Origin: an uncultured Phaeodactylibacter sp.
GTDB lineage: Bacteria > Bacteroidota > Bacteroidia > Chitinophagales > Saprospiraceae
Length of the DNA: 64,000 nt
Reading direction: 5' to 3'
NCBI GenBank assembly: GCA_913057245.1
Contig: CAJXNH010000015.1
Coordinates: 25,189 to 89,188, forward strand
A program made the translations under genes and the position numbers. How positions within the stretch are numbered: position 1 is the stretch's first letter; each line of letters begins with the position of its first letter. This document shows, one piece after another, positions 1 through 8,097 of this stretch. Under the pieces are notes generated by a model, which saw only the letters and a program-made list of their open reading frames with translations, did not search any database and was not told the origin of the DNA.

Positions 1-2
1 GG

Positions 3-338
3 GAGCTGATCAAGGATATGGAAGACGTGGAAGGAGACCGGAGTGCACAATGCCGCACTGTACCGGTGCTCTGGGGTATGAATACCGCAAAAGGACTGGC
101 GGCAGCCATTGGCGTGGGGTTGCTGATCTTGATTGTGGCGATGGTGGTGCATCAGGGCGAACTTTTCACGCTCTTAAGCCATCTATACGTGACCGTAGCG
201 TTGATCGCCCCGCTTGGGCTGAGTTTGTTTTGGTTGTTCCGGGCAAAGGTGCCTTCCGATTACCACCGGGTGAGCACAATGGCCAAACTGATCATGCTCA
301 GTGGGCTGGTTTTATTATTGTTTTTTGCTGTAACTTAA
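3..338 (+). CDS. UbiA-family prenyltransferase, 3' part only
   Basis: The reading frame enters from the left edge, so only the last 111 or so residues are present. The visible start of the segment (ELIKDMEDVEGDRSAQCRTV) matches the second aspartate-rich motif of UbiA-type membrane prenyltransferases, which binds the magnesium-diphosphate of the prenyl donor, followed by the usual T-V-P-V-L-W-G stretch. Three hydrophobic helices follow. In this phylum such proteins are often annotated as geranylgeranylglycerol-phosphate or quinone-type prenyltransferases; the acceptor substrate cannot be told from this fragment. It ends 15 bp before maf, so the two are probably co-transcribed. Confidence 0.8.
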   Translation, partial: ELIKDMEDVEGDRSAQCRTVPVLWGMNTAKGLAAAIGVGLLILIVAMVVHQGELFTLLSHLYVTVALIAPLGLSLFWLFRAKVPSDYHRVSTMAKLIMLSGLVLLLFFAVT

Positions 339-353
339 ATGATTAACTGACCT

Positions 354-929
354 ATGCAAACATTGGAACTCCCGATCATTCTGGTGTCCAAGTCTCCCCG
401 CCGCCGCCAACTTTTGGAGCAGGCGGGCTTTCAATTTACCATCAAGCCACAGGATGTGCCCGAAGATTATCCGGATGATATGCTGGTAGAGGAAGTCGCC
501 CCCTTTCTGGCTCAGAAAAAGGTCCGGGCCTCCATGCATGCGCTGGAAGGCAATGGGGTGCTGTTGGGTGCCGATTCCGTAGTGATTCTTGATGGCGTGA
601 TCTACGAAAAGCCTAAAGACCGGGCTGATGCGCAGCGGATACTCAGGGAGTTGTCAGGCCGCGAGCATACCGTCATTACCGGGGTATGCCTGGCAAATGG
701 GCAACAGGAGCGGGTCTTTTCCGGTGTTTCCCGCGTCCATTTCGATAAGCTTTCGGATGAGGAGATCGACTTTTACATCGACAAGTATCAACCTTACGAT
801 AAGGCAGGGGCTTACGCCATTCAGGAATGGATCGGACTTTGCAAGATCAACAAAATTGAAGGCACTTACGCCAATATTATGGGGCTGCCGGTAGACCTGG
901 TGTACCAGGAGCTACAGCATTTCCTGTAA
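354..929 (+). CDS. maf: Maf-like nucleoside triphosphate pyrophosphatase
   Basis: A 191-residue protein of the normal Maf length. The N-terminal S-K-S-P-R-R-R-Q-L-L motif (about residues 12-21) is the family signature for substrate phosphate binding, and G-A-D-S-V-V supplies the conserved Asp. Maf proteins hydrolyse non-canonical or modified nucleoside triphosphates (dTTP/UTP or m7GTP classes) to the monophosphate plus pyrophosphate in the cytoplasm. The start ATG fits the conserved beginning of the fold. The gene follows the UbiA-type gene closely and converges with the dynamin-like gene, with 4 bp between the stops. Confidence 0.92.
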   Translation: MQTLELPIILVSKSPRRRQLLEQAGFQFTIKPQDVPEDYPDDMLVEEVAPFLAQKKVRASMHALEGNGVLLGADSVVILDGVIYEKPKDRADAQRILRELSGREHTVITGVCLANGQQERVFSGVSRVHFDKLSDEEIDFYIDKYQPYDKAGAYAIQEWIGLCKINKIEGTYANIMGLPVDLVYQELQHFL

Positions 930-933
930 GGCT

Positions 934-2688
934 TTATTCCTCTTCTGCTTCAGGAGGTGCCGAATCGCTCGCAACAGAGGCCTGAAGGGCTTCCAGCCTG
1001 GCCGTAATATCTGCACTGCGGGCGGTGAGTTTCTCAATCTGCTCGCCTTCCTTTTCCAGCAGCAGGTCGAATTTGACGAAGTTCTCATCAATGCGGCTGC
1101 GCAGGTTGGTAATGTAGGTTTTGAGGTTGGTACTGACTTCCTCCTCCAGCCGGGTGCCGCCTTTTTCAATTTCCTTGCGGAACTCCCGCAGCACCTGCTT
1201 GCGCTTGGAGGAGGTGGTGATGCCTGCGAAAATCAGCCCCACTGTGGTGAGAATGCCGCCGGTGATGTCAAAAACCGCCCCCTGCGTTACCGCCGCCAGG
1301 ACAATCCCAATCACCGCCAGGCCACTGCTTGCCGCCAGGCTTGGTGAAACGGAGCTTTTGTCCGGGAAGAGGCTTTCGTCCGTGAAGTTCTCGGTGCGGC
1401 TTACGAAGCGGGCAAATTGTTCCTGTAGCTCGCGGAGCACATTATTACGCTTCTCGGCGATGTCGCTAAATAGCTCATGGTCATCCCGAAGGATGGTCTC
1501 GCTGCTTCTGATTTTCAGGTCGATCATCTTAGCCATTTGCTGAATGCTGTCGGCCAGATCCACCACGCCGTCATTGAGTTTCGCTTTGAGCTCTTTATTC
1601 AGGTCGGTTTCGAGCTCCCTGGCCAGGTCTTCCAGCCATTCCTTCAGGGATGCTTTTTTGCTGAAAATGGAAGCGATGGAGCGGCGGAGTAGCGGGAAGA
1701 AAGATAGCCCGTCACTCAGTTCCTGCTCTTTGCTGCGGGTAATGCGTTCGTACCCGGCGATCATGTTTTCCACGAGCACGTCCACCTGTTTCAGGCTTTT
1801 GGCTTCCTGCTTCACCAAGGTCTCCCGGATGTCGCTGCGGAATTCAGTGTCGGCCTCGTACTGTTTCTGACGAAGGGCCACCCCGGCGGCAATCCGGTCG
1901 TTGATATTCTCAGCCGTATCGATGTTGTTGTTGAGCTTTAGGATGGGCGCTCTGCCTCCGGTGATGTGCTGATTGATGTAAGAACGGACTGGCGCGAAGC
2001 CACTCTCTTCCTTTTGTCCTTCCTGCTCCTGCTTGGCGGAAACGGTGAATACGACCGGGTCTTTAATACCCTGCTTTTCCGCATATTCCGTCACCCCTTT
2101 GCGGTTGACTTCGAGGTCTTCGGCGGGCATGAGGTCTTTCTGCTGCAGCACAAAAATGATTTTCTTGCGCCAGTCGCTGTGGATGTAGTCAAAAAACTGC
2201 CATGCGGATTGCCGGTAGGGGTTCTTGGCTTCAAATACAAAGACGATCAGGTCGGAAGCCGGGATGAAACTCTCGGTGATCTCCTGATGGTGCTCCACGA
2301 TGGTGTTGGTGCCCGGAGTGTCTACGATGGCAATTTCCTTTAAAATCTCAACGGGCAACAGGATTTTCTTTAGGTAAGGGTTGATCTGCACCTGTTCGGC
2401 TTCCTCCCCGTAGAGAATCTGCTGTATGGTGTCAGTCATCGGCTGAGGGGCGACTTTGGTTACCTCCTTGCCGGTATCGAGCAGGGCGTTGATGAAACTG
2501 CTTTTTCCTGCCTTTACCTCACCGACGATCACAAACATGAAGGGTTCGTGAATGCGGCTTCGGAGGTCGCTAACGGTCTGCGTCAACTCCTCGCTGTCTA
2601 TTCGGATGGCCAGTTCGTGCAGGTCTTTGACGATTTCATCAACCTGTGCCCGGTAGGCCTGTAAATGTTTATTGATCAGTGGTGTCAC
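934..2688 (-). CDS. Dynamin-like GTPase
   Basis: A 584-residue dynamin-superfamily GTPase. The P-loop GEVKAGKSS lies at about residues 56-64, a conserved Thr (G2) follows near residue 85, and the G3 motif DTPG is at about 123-126. The G4 position reads Q-Q-K-D (about 182-185) instead of N/T-K-x-D. The middle is long and helical, and a hydrophobic segment at about 450-490 resembles the membrane-inserting paddle of bacterial dynamin-like proteins; the C terminus is a charged coiled coil. Likely role is GTP-driven membrane binding or remodelling at the inner membrane. It overlaps the upstream WbqC gene by 4 bp, so translation is probably coupled. Confidence 0.88.
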   Translation of the reverse strand: MTPLINKHLQAYRAQVDEIVKDLHELAIRIDSEELTQTVSDLRSRIHEPFMFVIVGEVKAGKSSFINALLDTGKEVTKVAPQPMTDTIQQILYGEEAEQVQINPYLKKILLPVEILKEIAIVDTPGTNTIVEHHQEITESFIPASDLIVFVFEAKNPYRQSAWQFFDYIHSDWRKKIIFVLQQKDLMPAEDLEVNRKGVTEYAEKQGIKDPVVFTVSAKQEQEGQKEESGFAPVRSYINQHITGGRAPILKLNNNIDTAENINDRIAAGVALRQKQYEADTEFRSDIRETLVKQEAKSLKQVDVLVENMIAGYERITRSKEQELSDGLSFFPLLRRSIASIFSKKASLKEWLEDLARELETDLNKELKAKLNDGVVDLADSIQQMAKMIDLKIRSSETILRDDHELFSDIAEKRNNVLRELQEQFARFVSRTENFTDESLFPDKSSVSPSLAASSGLAVIGIVLAAVTQGAVFDITGGILTTVGLIFAGITTSSKRKQVLREFRKEIEKGGTRLEEEVSTNLKTYITNLRSRIDENFVKFDLLLEKEGEQIEKLTARSADITARLEALQASVASDSAPPEAEEE

Positions 2689-3326
2689 ACGATGGGGTTT
2701 TGATCAGCAAATTGCTTTAACAACAGCGGCGCCTGAGGGCCGGTGCAAAAAAGCAGGTCTAAAATACTCAAATTCGGGATAAACCCATGCCGTTCCTGAA
2801 ATACCTGTGGGTAGGGCAGGGGGGCGAAATCCAGCTTTGGGTGTTTGGGGTGAATGGCTTGGCGCAAGTCGAGGGTGCCTTCCGGTACGGCTCCGTAATC
2901 GGCCGTCTCCCGGATGTCCACCTCCAACTGCAACGTCCGGAGTAGCTGCAGAAGCAACGCCCGGTTGAGGTCAAAGAGCTTATCTGGTTTACTGCGCAGG
3001 ATGGCCTCTATGGGCTCGGCGTAAAATTCGAAGAACGGGGATTTCCCGTAAGCAGATTTGATACTGTGCCAGTGTTCGCCAAACCAGGGCTTTTTGTAGT
3101 CCACGCTTACCTGATGAATCGGCATCTGCTGGTGCTTGCCTTTTTTGAGCGGCACAGAAAGCAGCATCGGCCCGTTGGCGCCAACCAAATGTGCCCGGTT
3201 TCGGTAGCTGCGTTTTTGATAGTGCTCCTGCGCTTCGAGATAAACCGTTTTCACTTGTGCCAGTACCGAAAAGTACTGTACAGGCGGCAGGTATTGCGCT
3301 TCGATAAGTATGGATAAGTCGGCCAT
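2685..3326 (-). CDS. WbqC-like family protein
   Basis: A 213-residue protein recognised as WbqC-like from its N terminus (I-E-A-Q-Y-L-P-P-V-Q-Y-F) and the Y-x-K-R-S-Y-R-N-R segment. The family is frequent in O-antigen and other glycan clusters and in Bacteroidota core genomes; its enzymatic role is not firmly established. No signal peptide or membrane segment is visible. It is the first gene of a two-gene minus-strand unit, with its stop overlapping the start of the dynamin-like gene. The 120 bp upstream hold the divergent start region of the membrane protein at 3447. Confidence 0.8.
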   Translation of the reverse strand: MADLSILIEAQYLPPVQYFSVLAQVKTVYLEAQEHYQKRSYRNRAHLVGANGPMLLSVPLKKGKHQQMPIHQVSVDYKKPWFGEHWHSIKSAYGKSPFFEFYAEPIEAILRSKPDKLFDLNRALLLQLLRTLQLEVDIRETADYGAVPEGTLDLRQAIHPKHPKLDFAPLPYPQVFQERHGFIPNLSILDLLFCTGPQAPLLLKQFADQNPIV

Positions 3327-3446
3327 CGTTCACTATTTAGACGCTGGTTGCAGCTGGCGGTCACAAAGTATGGAATTTTAAACCAGTTATCCATTCCCGC
3401 GTTTGGCAAATGATGGTTTTCTTTGCACCGTCAAATCCAAATCCAC

Positions 3447-4940
3447 ATGACAGCCAAGACATCATCTTATTTATACGCTATCGCACTGCTTTTGCTGGTC
3501 GTCAACCTGCTGGTTGGCAATGGCATGACGACCATCTGGGATGGGGTGGAAGCTATGCTTGCCTGGCAAATTCAGCATGATGCAGCAGGCTTCACCTTTC
3601 ACGAGCAGCTGGCTGCCTTGCTGATGGGCGATACACTTGACCCTTTCTTTCTCAGGTTTTCCGGAGCTCTAGCGGTGATTCTTGGATTGACCGCTTACTA
3701 TATTTTTGCCCGCCGTCTGGTGGGTACAGAAATTGTACTGAATACGCTGGCGCTGGTTGCCTCTTCCCTGCTGATGGCAAACCTGGCGAAAGTCGCTTCC
3801 GGTGATGTTTGGGCGATGATGTTGCAGTGGCTGGCGTATGCGGCTATGATCCGTTACCTGAAGCAGCCGCAGCTGAGCTGGCAGTTGAGTTTCTATGCCC
3901 TTGCTGCACTGGCCATATGGGTGCAGCCTTTGCAGTCGCTGATTTTTCTGTTGGGTACAGCCGCCTTTCTCTACTTTATGCACGCAGATGGGCGGCGGCT
4001 CCTGCGCCTTAATCCCTGGGTAATGGGCTTGCTGACGGCGGGCGGGCTTTATGCCTTGCAATGGCTGGATACTGGTGGAGACACCTTTTATATTGGTTTC
4101 CGCACAGGAAGATTCCTTTGGGTGAATGCTGTGGGGATATTGCCCTTTCTCGGGCTTGTGCTGGGTGGCATAGCAGAGCATAGCCAACGGCTGGGCAAGC
4201 GGGACGAGCAGGCGGTGCTTTACATGGGGGCATTGATTTTCGCCTTGCTGGGTCATAGTCTGGCGCTGCAGCCGCTGCTGGCCATGGTTGCCGCCCGGCA
4301 GATGCGCAACTATTTCCACAAAGGCTATCCGCACCGGGGGCTGGTCAAAGCGGGGGCCGTGCTGCACCTTGTTGCTGCAGCTTGTTTCCTGATCCTGTTT
4401 ATGATTGGTAGCTTTGTACAGTTTCGCGGGCTGGGCTTTCAGGCCGGGCTGGCTACGGGTGGACTGTATTGGGTATGGAGTTTTGTCGCGGTGGTGGGTT
4501 TTGTGGGCGCACGTGCTTCTTATGCCCGCCTTGGAACCATAATGAGCGGCGTACTGCTGACCACCTTCTTCTGGATTCAATTTAGCCCCTTGCTGGAAGT
4601 GCAGCGGAACTGGGCGCAGGAAATCACAGAGCCGGAAGGGCCTTTCCCCAAGCCGGCAGATCAGTTTGTCGTTGGCAGGGGAGAAGGGGCTTTCCCGGGA
4701 GTAGCGGCTTACGCCTATGCGGAAAATGCCAATACGGCAGTTTTGAGCAATGCCACTTCCCTGCAGCAGGCAGTCAGCGAGCAGCAGGCCGGAACGGTGA
4801 TCCTGGCGCCTCAGAGCTGGCTCCCGCCGCAACTGGATACCATGCAGACCGATACCACAGTCTACAAAGGCTGGAATGCGCCCCTGCAACCTGCAGTATG
4901 GGTCCGCTGTGAAGTAAAACCTAAGCTGTCTGGAAAATAA
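3447..4940 (+). CDS. Polytopic membrane protein, possibly glycosyltransferase-39-like
   Basis: About 497 residues with at least ten hydrophobic helices and a soluble C-terminal tail of about 100 residues. The overall plan (short N-terminal helix, first loop with acidic residues in W-D-G-V-E, a helix with R-F-S-G-A-L, then G-D-V-W-A-M-M) loosely resembles ArnT/PMT-type membrane glycosyltransferases, but the catalytic Asp-Glu motif is not convincing and I do not assign a reaction. The ATG at 3447 is preferred over one 24 bp upstream because the hydrophobic helix begins right after it. Its last 20 bp overlap the 3' end of the small antisense gene at 4921-5052. Confidence 0.6.
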   Translation: MTAKTSSYLYAIALLLLVVNLLVGNGMTTIWDGVEAMLAWQIQHDAAGFTFHEQLAALLMGDTLDPFFLRFSGALAVILGLTAYYIFARRLVGTEIVLNTLALVASSLLMANLAKVASGDVWAMMLQWLAYAAMIRYLKQPQLSWQLSFYALAALAIWVQPLQSLIFLLGTAAFLYFMHADGRRLLRLNPWVMGLLTAGGLYALQWLDTGGDTFYIGFRTGRFLWVNAVGILPFLGLVLGGIAEHSQRLGKRDEQAVLYMGALIFALLGHSLALQPLLAMVAARQMRNYFHKGYPHRGLVKAGAVLHLVAAACFLILFMIGSFVQFRGLGFQAGLATGGLYWVWSFVAVVGFVGARASYARLGTIMSGVLLTTFFWIQFSPLLEVQRNWAQEITEPEGPFPKPADQFVVGRGEGAFPGVAAYAYAENANTAVLSNATSLQQAVSEQQAGTVILAPQSWLPPQLDTMQTDTTVYKGWNAPLQPAVWVRCEVKPKLSGK

Positions 4941-5052
4941 TGTACATCAGCGCCAGCAAAGCCAGCGTGGAAATCAGGAAAATGTTCAGAATACGCTTCC
5001 CTTCCCGTTTGTCTTTAGCTGCAATCTTTTGTTGTCTTCTCGAACGTGCCAT
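4921..5052 (-). CDS. Small basic single-pass membrane protein (43 aa)
   Basis: Reading the minus strand from the ATG at 5052 gives an uninterrupted 43-residue protein ending at TAG 4921. The first 20 residues are strongly basic (M-A-R-S-R-R-Q-Q-K-I...), followed by one hydrophobic helix of about 20 residues (I-L-N-I-F-L-I-S-T-L...). A positive N terminus with a single helix is a normal small inner-membrane protein layout, cytoplasmic N terminus expected. Its final 20 bp overlap the end of the convergent polytopic membrane gene. It is also divergent from glmM. Function unknown; the composition argues against a chance frame. Confidence 0.6.
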   Translation of the reverse strand: MARSRRQQKIAAKDKREGKRILNIFLISTLALLALMYIIFQTA

Positions 5053-5211
5053 AGTATCTTGGTTTTGGTTGGTGTGATAAAGAATTAGGTTTGGTAAAAT
5101 AAGGTTTATACCGAAACTTCACAAGTTTTGCTGGCAGAGGCTGATTGCAGGCGCTGCGATTTGCACGCTAATTTTTCTATTTTTACCCGCAAATCAAATC
5201 ACACCTATCTC

Positions 5212-6591
5212 TTGGCACTTATCAAATCAATCTCAGGCATACGGGGTACAATTGGCGGCAAAGCCGGCGACAACCTAACCCCTCAGGATATCGTAGAATC
5301 CACAGCGGCCTTTGGTCACTGGCTGCTCAGCAAAGGAGCAACACCTAAAGTGGTTATTGGCCGGGATGGCCGGATTTCAGGCTCTATCGTTACCGAACTT
5401 GCCAGCGCCACCCTGCGCGCTATGGGCATCGATGTAGTCGACCTGGGCCTTTCCACCACCCCAACGGTGGAAATGGCAGTGACTATGGAAGAAGCTGGCG
5501 CTGGTATCGTCATTACAGCCAGCCACAACCCGCGGGAGTGGAATGCCCTGAAGTTCCTCAACGATAAAGGCGAGTTTATCTCCAAAGCAGACGGGGAAGC
5601 CTTGCTGAAAATCATCGAAAGTGGTGATATTGAATATGCTCAAGTAGACGAATTGGGTAAAGTCATGCAGGATGACCGCTACATCAAGCGGCATGTACAG
5701 GCGATCCTGGATTTACCTTATGTGGACGCGGCGCTGGTCAAAAGCAAAAAGTACCGCGTGGTGGTCGACTGCATCAACAGTTCCGGATCGGTAGCAATGC
5801 CGCCACTGCTCAAAGCCCTGGGCTGCGAAGTGGAACTGCTCAACAAAAAGCCCAACGGCCGTTTCGCGCACAACCCGGAGCCCCTCCCCAAACACCTTAA
5901 AGACCTGAGCCGGGAGGTGGTTGAGGTCAAAGCGGACCTTGGGGTTGCCGTAGATCCGGATGTGGACCGATTAGCTTTTGTGTGCGAAGATGGCAGCATG
6001 TTTGGCGAAGAATATACCCTGGTGGCCGTAGCGGATTACATCCTGCAGCAGCAACCGGGGAATACCGTTTCCAACCTGTCTTCCACCCGTGCCCTTCGTG
6101 ACATCACGGAGCGCCACGGCGGGCAATACTTTGCCAGTGCAGTGGGCGAAGTGAATGTGGTCACGGAAATGAAAAACCGCAATGCCGTTATCGGTGGGGA
6201 AGGCAACGGCGGGGTCATTGTGCCGGGCCTGCACTACGGCCGGGATGCGATGGCCGGCGTGGCGATCTTCCTGACCCTCCTGGCAAAGTCTGGCCAAACG
6301 GCAAGCGCCCTAAAAGCCAGCTACCCGGAATACCACATGGTCAAAGACCGCATTGAGCTAACGCCACAGATTGACGTGGATGGCCTGCTGAAAGACCTGG
6401 AAAATAAGTTTAAGTCGGAAGATTACAATACCATCGATGGCCTGAAGATCGATTTTAATGACGGATGGGTACATTTACGGAAGTCGAACACCGAGCCTAT
6501 CATCCGGGTGTATGCCGAAGGGCAAAGCCCGGAAGCTGCCCAGGCTTTTGCGGACCGGATGAAAACAGCCGCTCTTGAATTGATCAGCTAA
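5212..6591 (+). CDS. glmM: Phosphoglucosamine mutase (GlmM-type phosphohexomutase)
   Basis: A 459-residue alpha-D-phosphohexomutase. The start is taken as TTG at 5212, giving M-A-L-I-K-S-I-S-G-I-R-G-T, the usual family N terminus; upstream in-frame sequence is not protein-like. The phosphoserine loop T-A-S-H-N-P has Ser at about 104, the metal loop D-P-D-V-D-R is at 248-253, the sugar loop is G-E-G-N-G-G, and the phosphate-binding loop is R-K-S-N-T-E-P-I-I-R. It interconverts glucosamine-6-phosphate and glucosamine-1-phosphate for UDP-GlcNAc, so for peptidoglycan and LPS; phosphomannomutase activity cannot be excluded. The class V PLP gene starts 11 bp after the stop. Confidence 0.87.
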   Translation: MALIKSISGIRGTIGGKAGDNLTPQDIVESTAAFGHWLLSKGATPKVVIGRDGRISGSIVTELASATLRAMGIDVVDLGLSTTPTVEMAVTMEEAGAGIVITASHNPREWNALKFLNDKGEFISKADGEALLKIIESGDIEYAQVDELGKVMQDDRYIKRHVQAILDLPYVDAALVKSKKYRVVVDCINSSGSVAMPPLLKALGCEVELLNKKPNGRFAHNPEPLPKHLKDLSREVVEVKADLGVAVDPDVDRLAFVCEDGSMFGEEYTLVAVADYILQQQPGNTVSNLSSTRALRDITERHGGQYFASAVGEVNVVTEMKNRNAVIGGEGNGGVIVPGLHYGRDAMAGVAIFLTLLAKSGQTASALKASYPEYHMVKDRIELTPQIDVDGLLKDLENKFKSEDYNTIDGLKIDFNDGWVHLRKSNTEPIIRVYAEGQSPEAAQAFADRMKTAALELIS

Positions 6592-6602
6592 AACCTTTAG
6601 TT

Positions 6603-8096
6603 ATGGAAGCCCTAACCACTACTTCTTTAGAAACGTATTTCGCTCCGTACCGGAAAAATGTCATCGGGCAGGACTTTGTCTTTGATACCCCCGATGGCCC
6701 CAGGCGGATCCTCTATGCTGACTGGACAGCAAGCGGCCGCCTCTACAGGCCTATCGAAGAACGGCTGATGCAGGAAATTGGCCCTTTTGTTGCCAATACG
6801 CATACCGAAACCTCTGTGACAGGGACTTCCATGACGATGGCTTACCACAAAGCCAAGGAGATCATCAAGGCGCACGTGGGCGCCCGGCCAAAGGACGTGC
6901 TGATCTCCTCTAATTCCGGTATGACCGGAGTGGTCAATAAATTTCAGCGTATCCTCGGGCTGAAGGTGCATGAGAAGTTCCGTGACCGGGTAGAGGTACC
7001 AGAAGAAGAACGGCCCATTATTTTCTGCACCCACATGGAGCACCATTCCAATCAAACCTCCTGGCTGGAAACGCTGGCGGACGTAGAGGTCATCAGGCCT
7101 ACGGCGGAGGGTTTGGTGGACCTGGAGCACCTGAAGACACTGCTGCAGCAGTACCAAAACCGGAAGACTAAGATTGCTGCCATTACGTCCTGTTCCAATG
7201 TGACCGGGCTGAAAACCCCTTACCACGAGATTGCCGGTCTGATGCACGAACAGGGTGGGCTTTGTTTTGTGGATTTTGCCTGTTCCGCACCCTACATCGA
7301 CATCAATATGCGCCCGGAGGAGCCGCTGCAGCACCTCGATGCCATCTACTTCTCGCCCCACAAATTCCTGGGCGGGCCCGGCTCTACTGGCATCCTGGTG
7401 TTTGACCCAAAACTATACACCAACCGGGTGCCCGATAACCCAGGCGGAGGCACCGTAGACTGGACCAACCCCTGGGGCGGCCATAAGTACATCGACGAAA
7501 TTGAAGCGCGGGAGGATGGGGGTACACCAGCTTTCCTACAGACCATTAAAGTGGCTTATTGTATCCGGCTTAAGGAGGAAATGGGTGTAGATAAAATCCT
7601 GGCCCGGGAGCATGAACTGCTGAACCGGGTTTGGAAGCGCCTGGATCAACTGCCCAAGCTGCATATCCTTGCGCCTCACCTGCGAGACCGCCTTGGCGTG
7701 GTCTCCTTTTATATAGACGGGCTGCACTATAACCTGGGCGTCAAGCTGCTCAATGATAAATTTGGGGTTCAGACCCGCGGGGGCTGCTCCTGTGCCGGCA
7801 CCTACGGGCATTACCTGCTCAATGTGGATCAGCAATATTCCAAGTCCATCACCGATGAAATCAGTCAGGGCGTGCTTACCCACAAGCCCGGCTGGATACG
7901 GATGTCCATACACCCGGTCATGACCGATGCGGAGATGGATGCTATTCTTGATGCCATTGAGGCGGTGCACAATCATCATGAGGAATGGGCGCAGGACTAC
8001 GAATATAATTCTCAGACAAACGAATTTCAGCATAAAGACTTTGCAGGCGATGAAACCGAACGGGTCGCTCGCTGGTTTAGTGCAAAAATGGCATAA
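6603..8096 (+). CDS. Aminotransferase class V-fold PLP enzyme
   Basis: A 497-residue class V (cysteine-desulfurase-like fold) PLP enzyme, longer than SufS/IscS (about 400). The Schiff-base lysine is in F-S-P-H-K-F-L-G-G-P-G (about residue 254), and the N-terminal part has H-T-E-T-S and H-M-E-H-H-S-N motifs. A cysteine-rich stretch G-G-C-S-C-A-G-T-Y-G-H lies where desulfurases carry their active Cys, but it does not match the SufS R-x-G-H-H-C-A signature, so desulfurase activity is uncertain. It is 1 bp from the next gene, a clear cysteine-desulfurase homologue, so the two are co-transcribed and may be ancient paralogues with divided roles. Confidence 0.8.
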   Translation: MEALTTTSLETYFAPYRKNVIGQDFVFDTPDGPRRILYADWTASGRLYRPIEERLMQEIGPFVANTHTETSVTGTSMTMAYHKAKEIIKAHVGARPKDVLISSNSGMTGVVNKFQRILGLKVHEKFRDRVEVPEEERPIIFCTHMEHHSNQTSWLETLADVEVIRPTAEGLVDLEHLKTLLQQYQNRKTKIAAITSCSNVTGLKTPYHEIAGLMHEQGGLCFVDFACSAPYIDINMRPEEPLQHLDAIYFSPHKFLGGPGSTGILVFDPKLYTNRVPDNPGGGTVDWTNPWGGHKYIDEIEAREDGGTPAFLQTIKVAYCIRLKEEMGVDKILAREHELLNRVWKRLDQLPKLHILAPHLRDRLGVVSFYIDGLHYNLGVKLLNDKFGVQTRGGCSCAGTYGHYLLNVDQQYSKSITDEISQGVLTHKPGWIRMSIHPVMTDAEMDAILDAIEAVHNHHEEWAQDYEYNSQTNEFQHKDFAGDETERVARWFSAKMA

Positions 8097-8097
8097 T

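Noticed and set aside
3669..4889. 406-codon minus-strand frame opposite the polytopic membrane gene
   Set aside because: It is antisense to a gene with clear membrane helices, is rich in Gln, His and Pro as expected for a shadow frame, and has no start context.
5160..5186. TTTG and TATTTTTA as a promoter for glmM
   Set aside because: The spacer is only 15 bp and the -7 box lacks the final G, so it is too weak to list.
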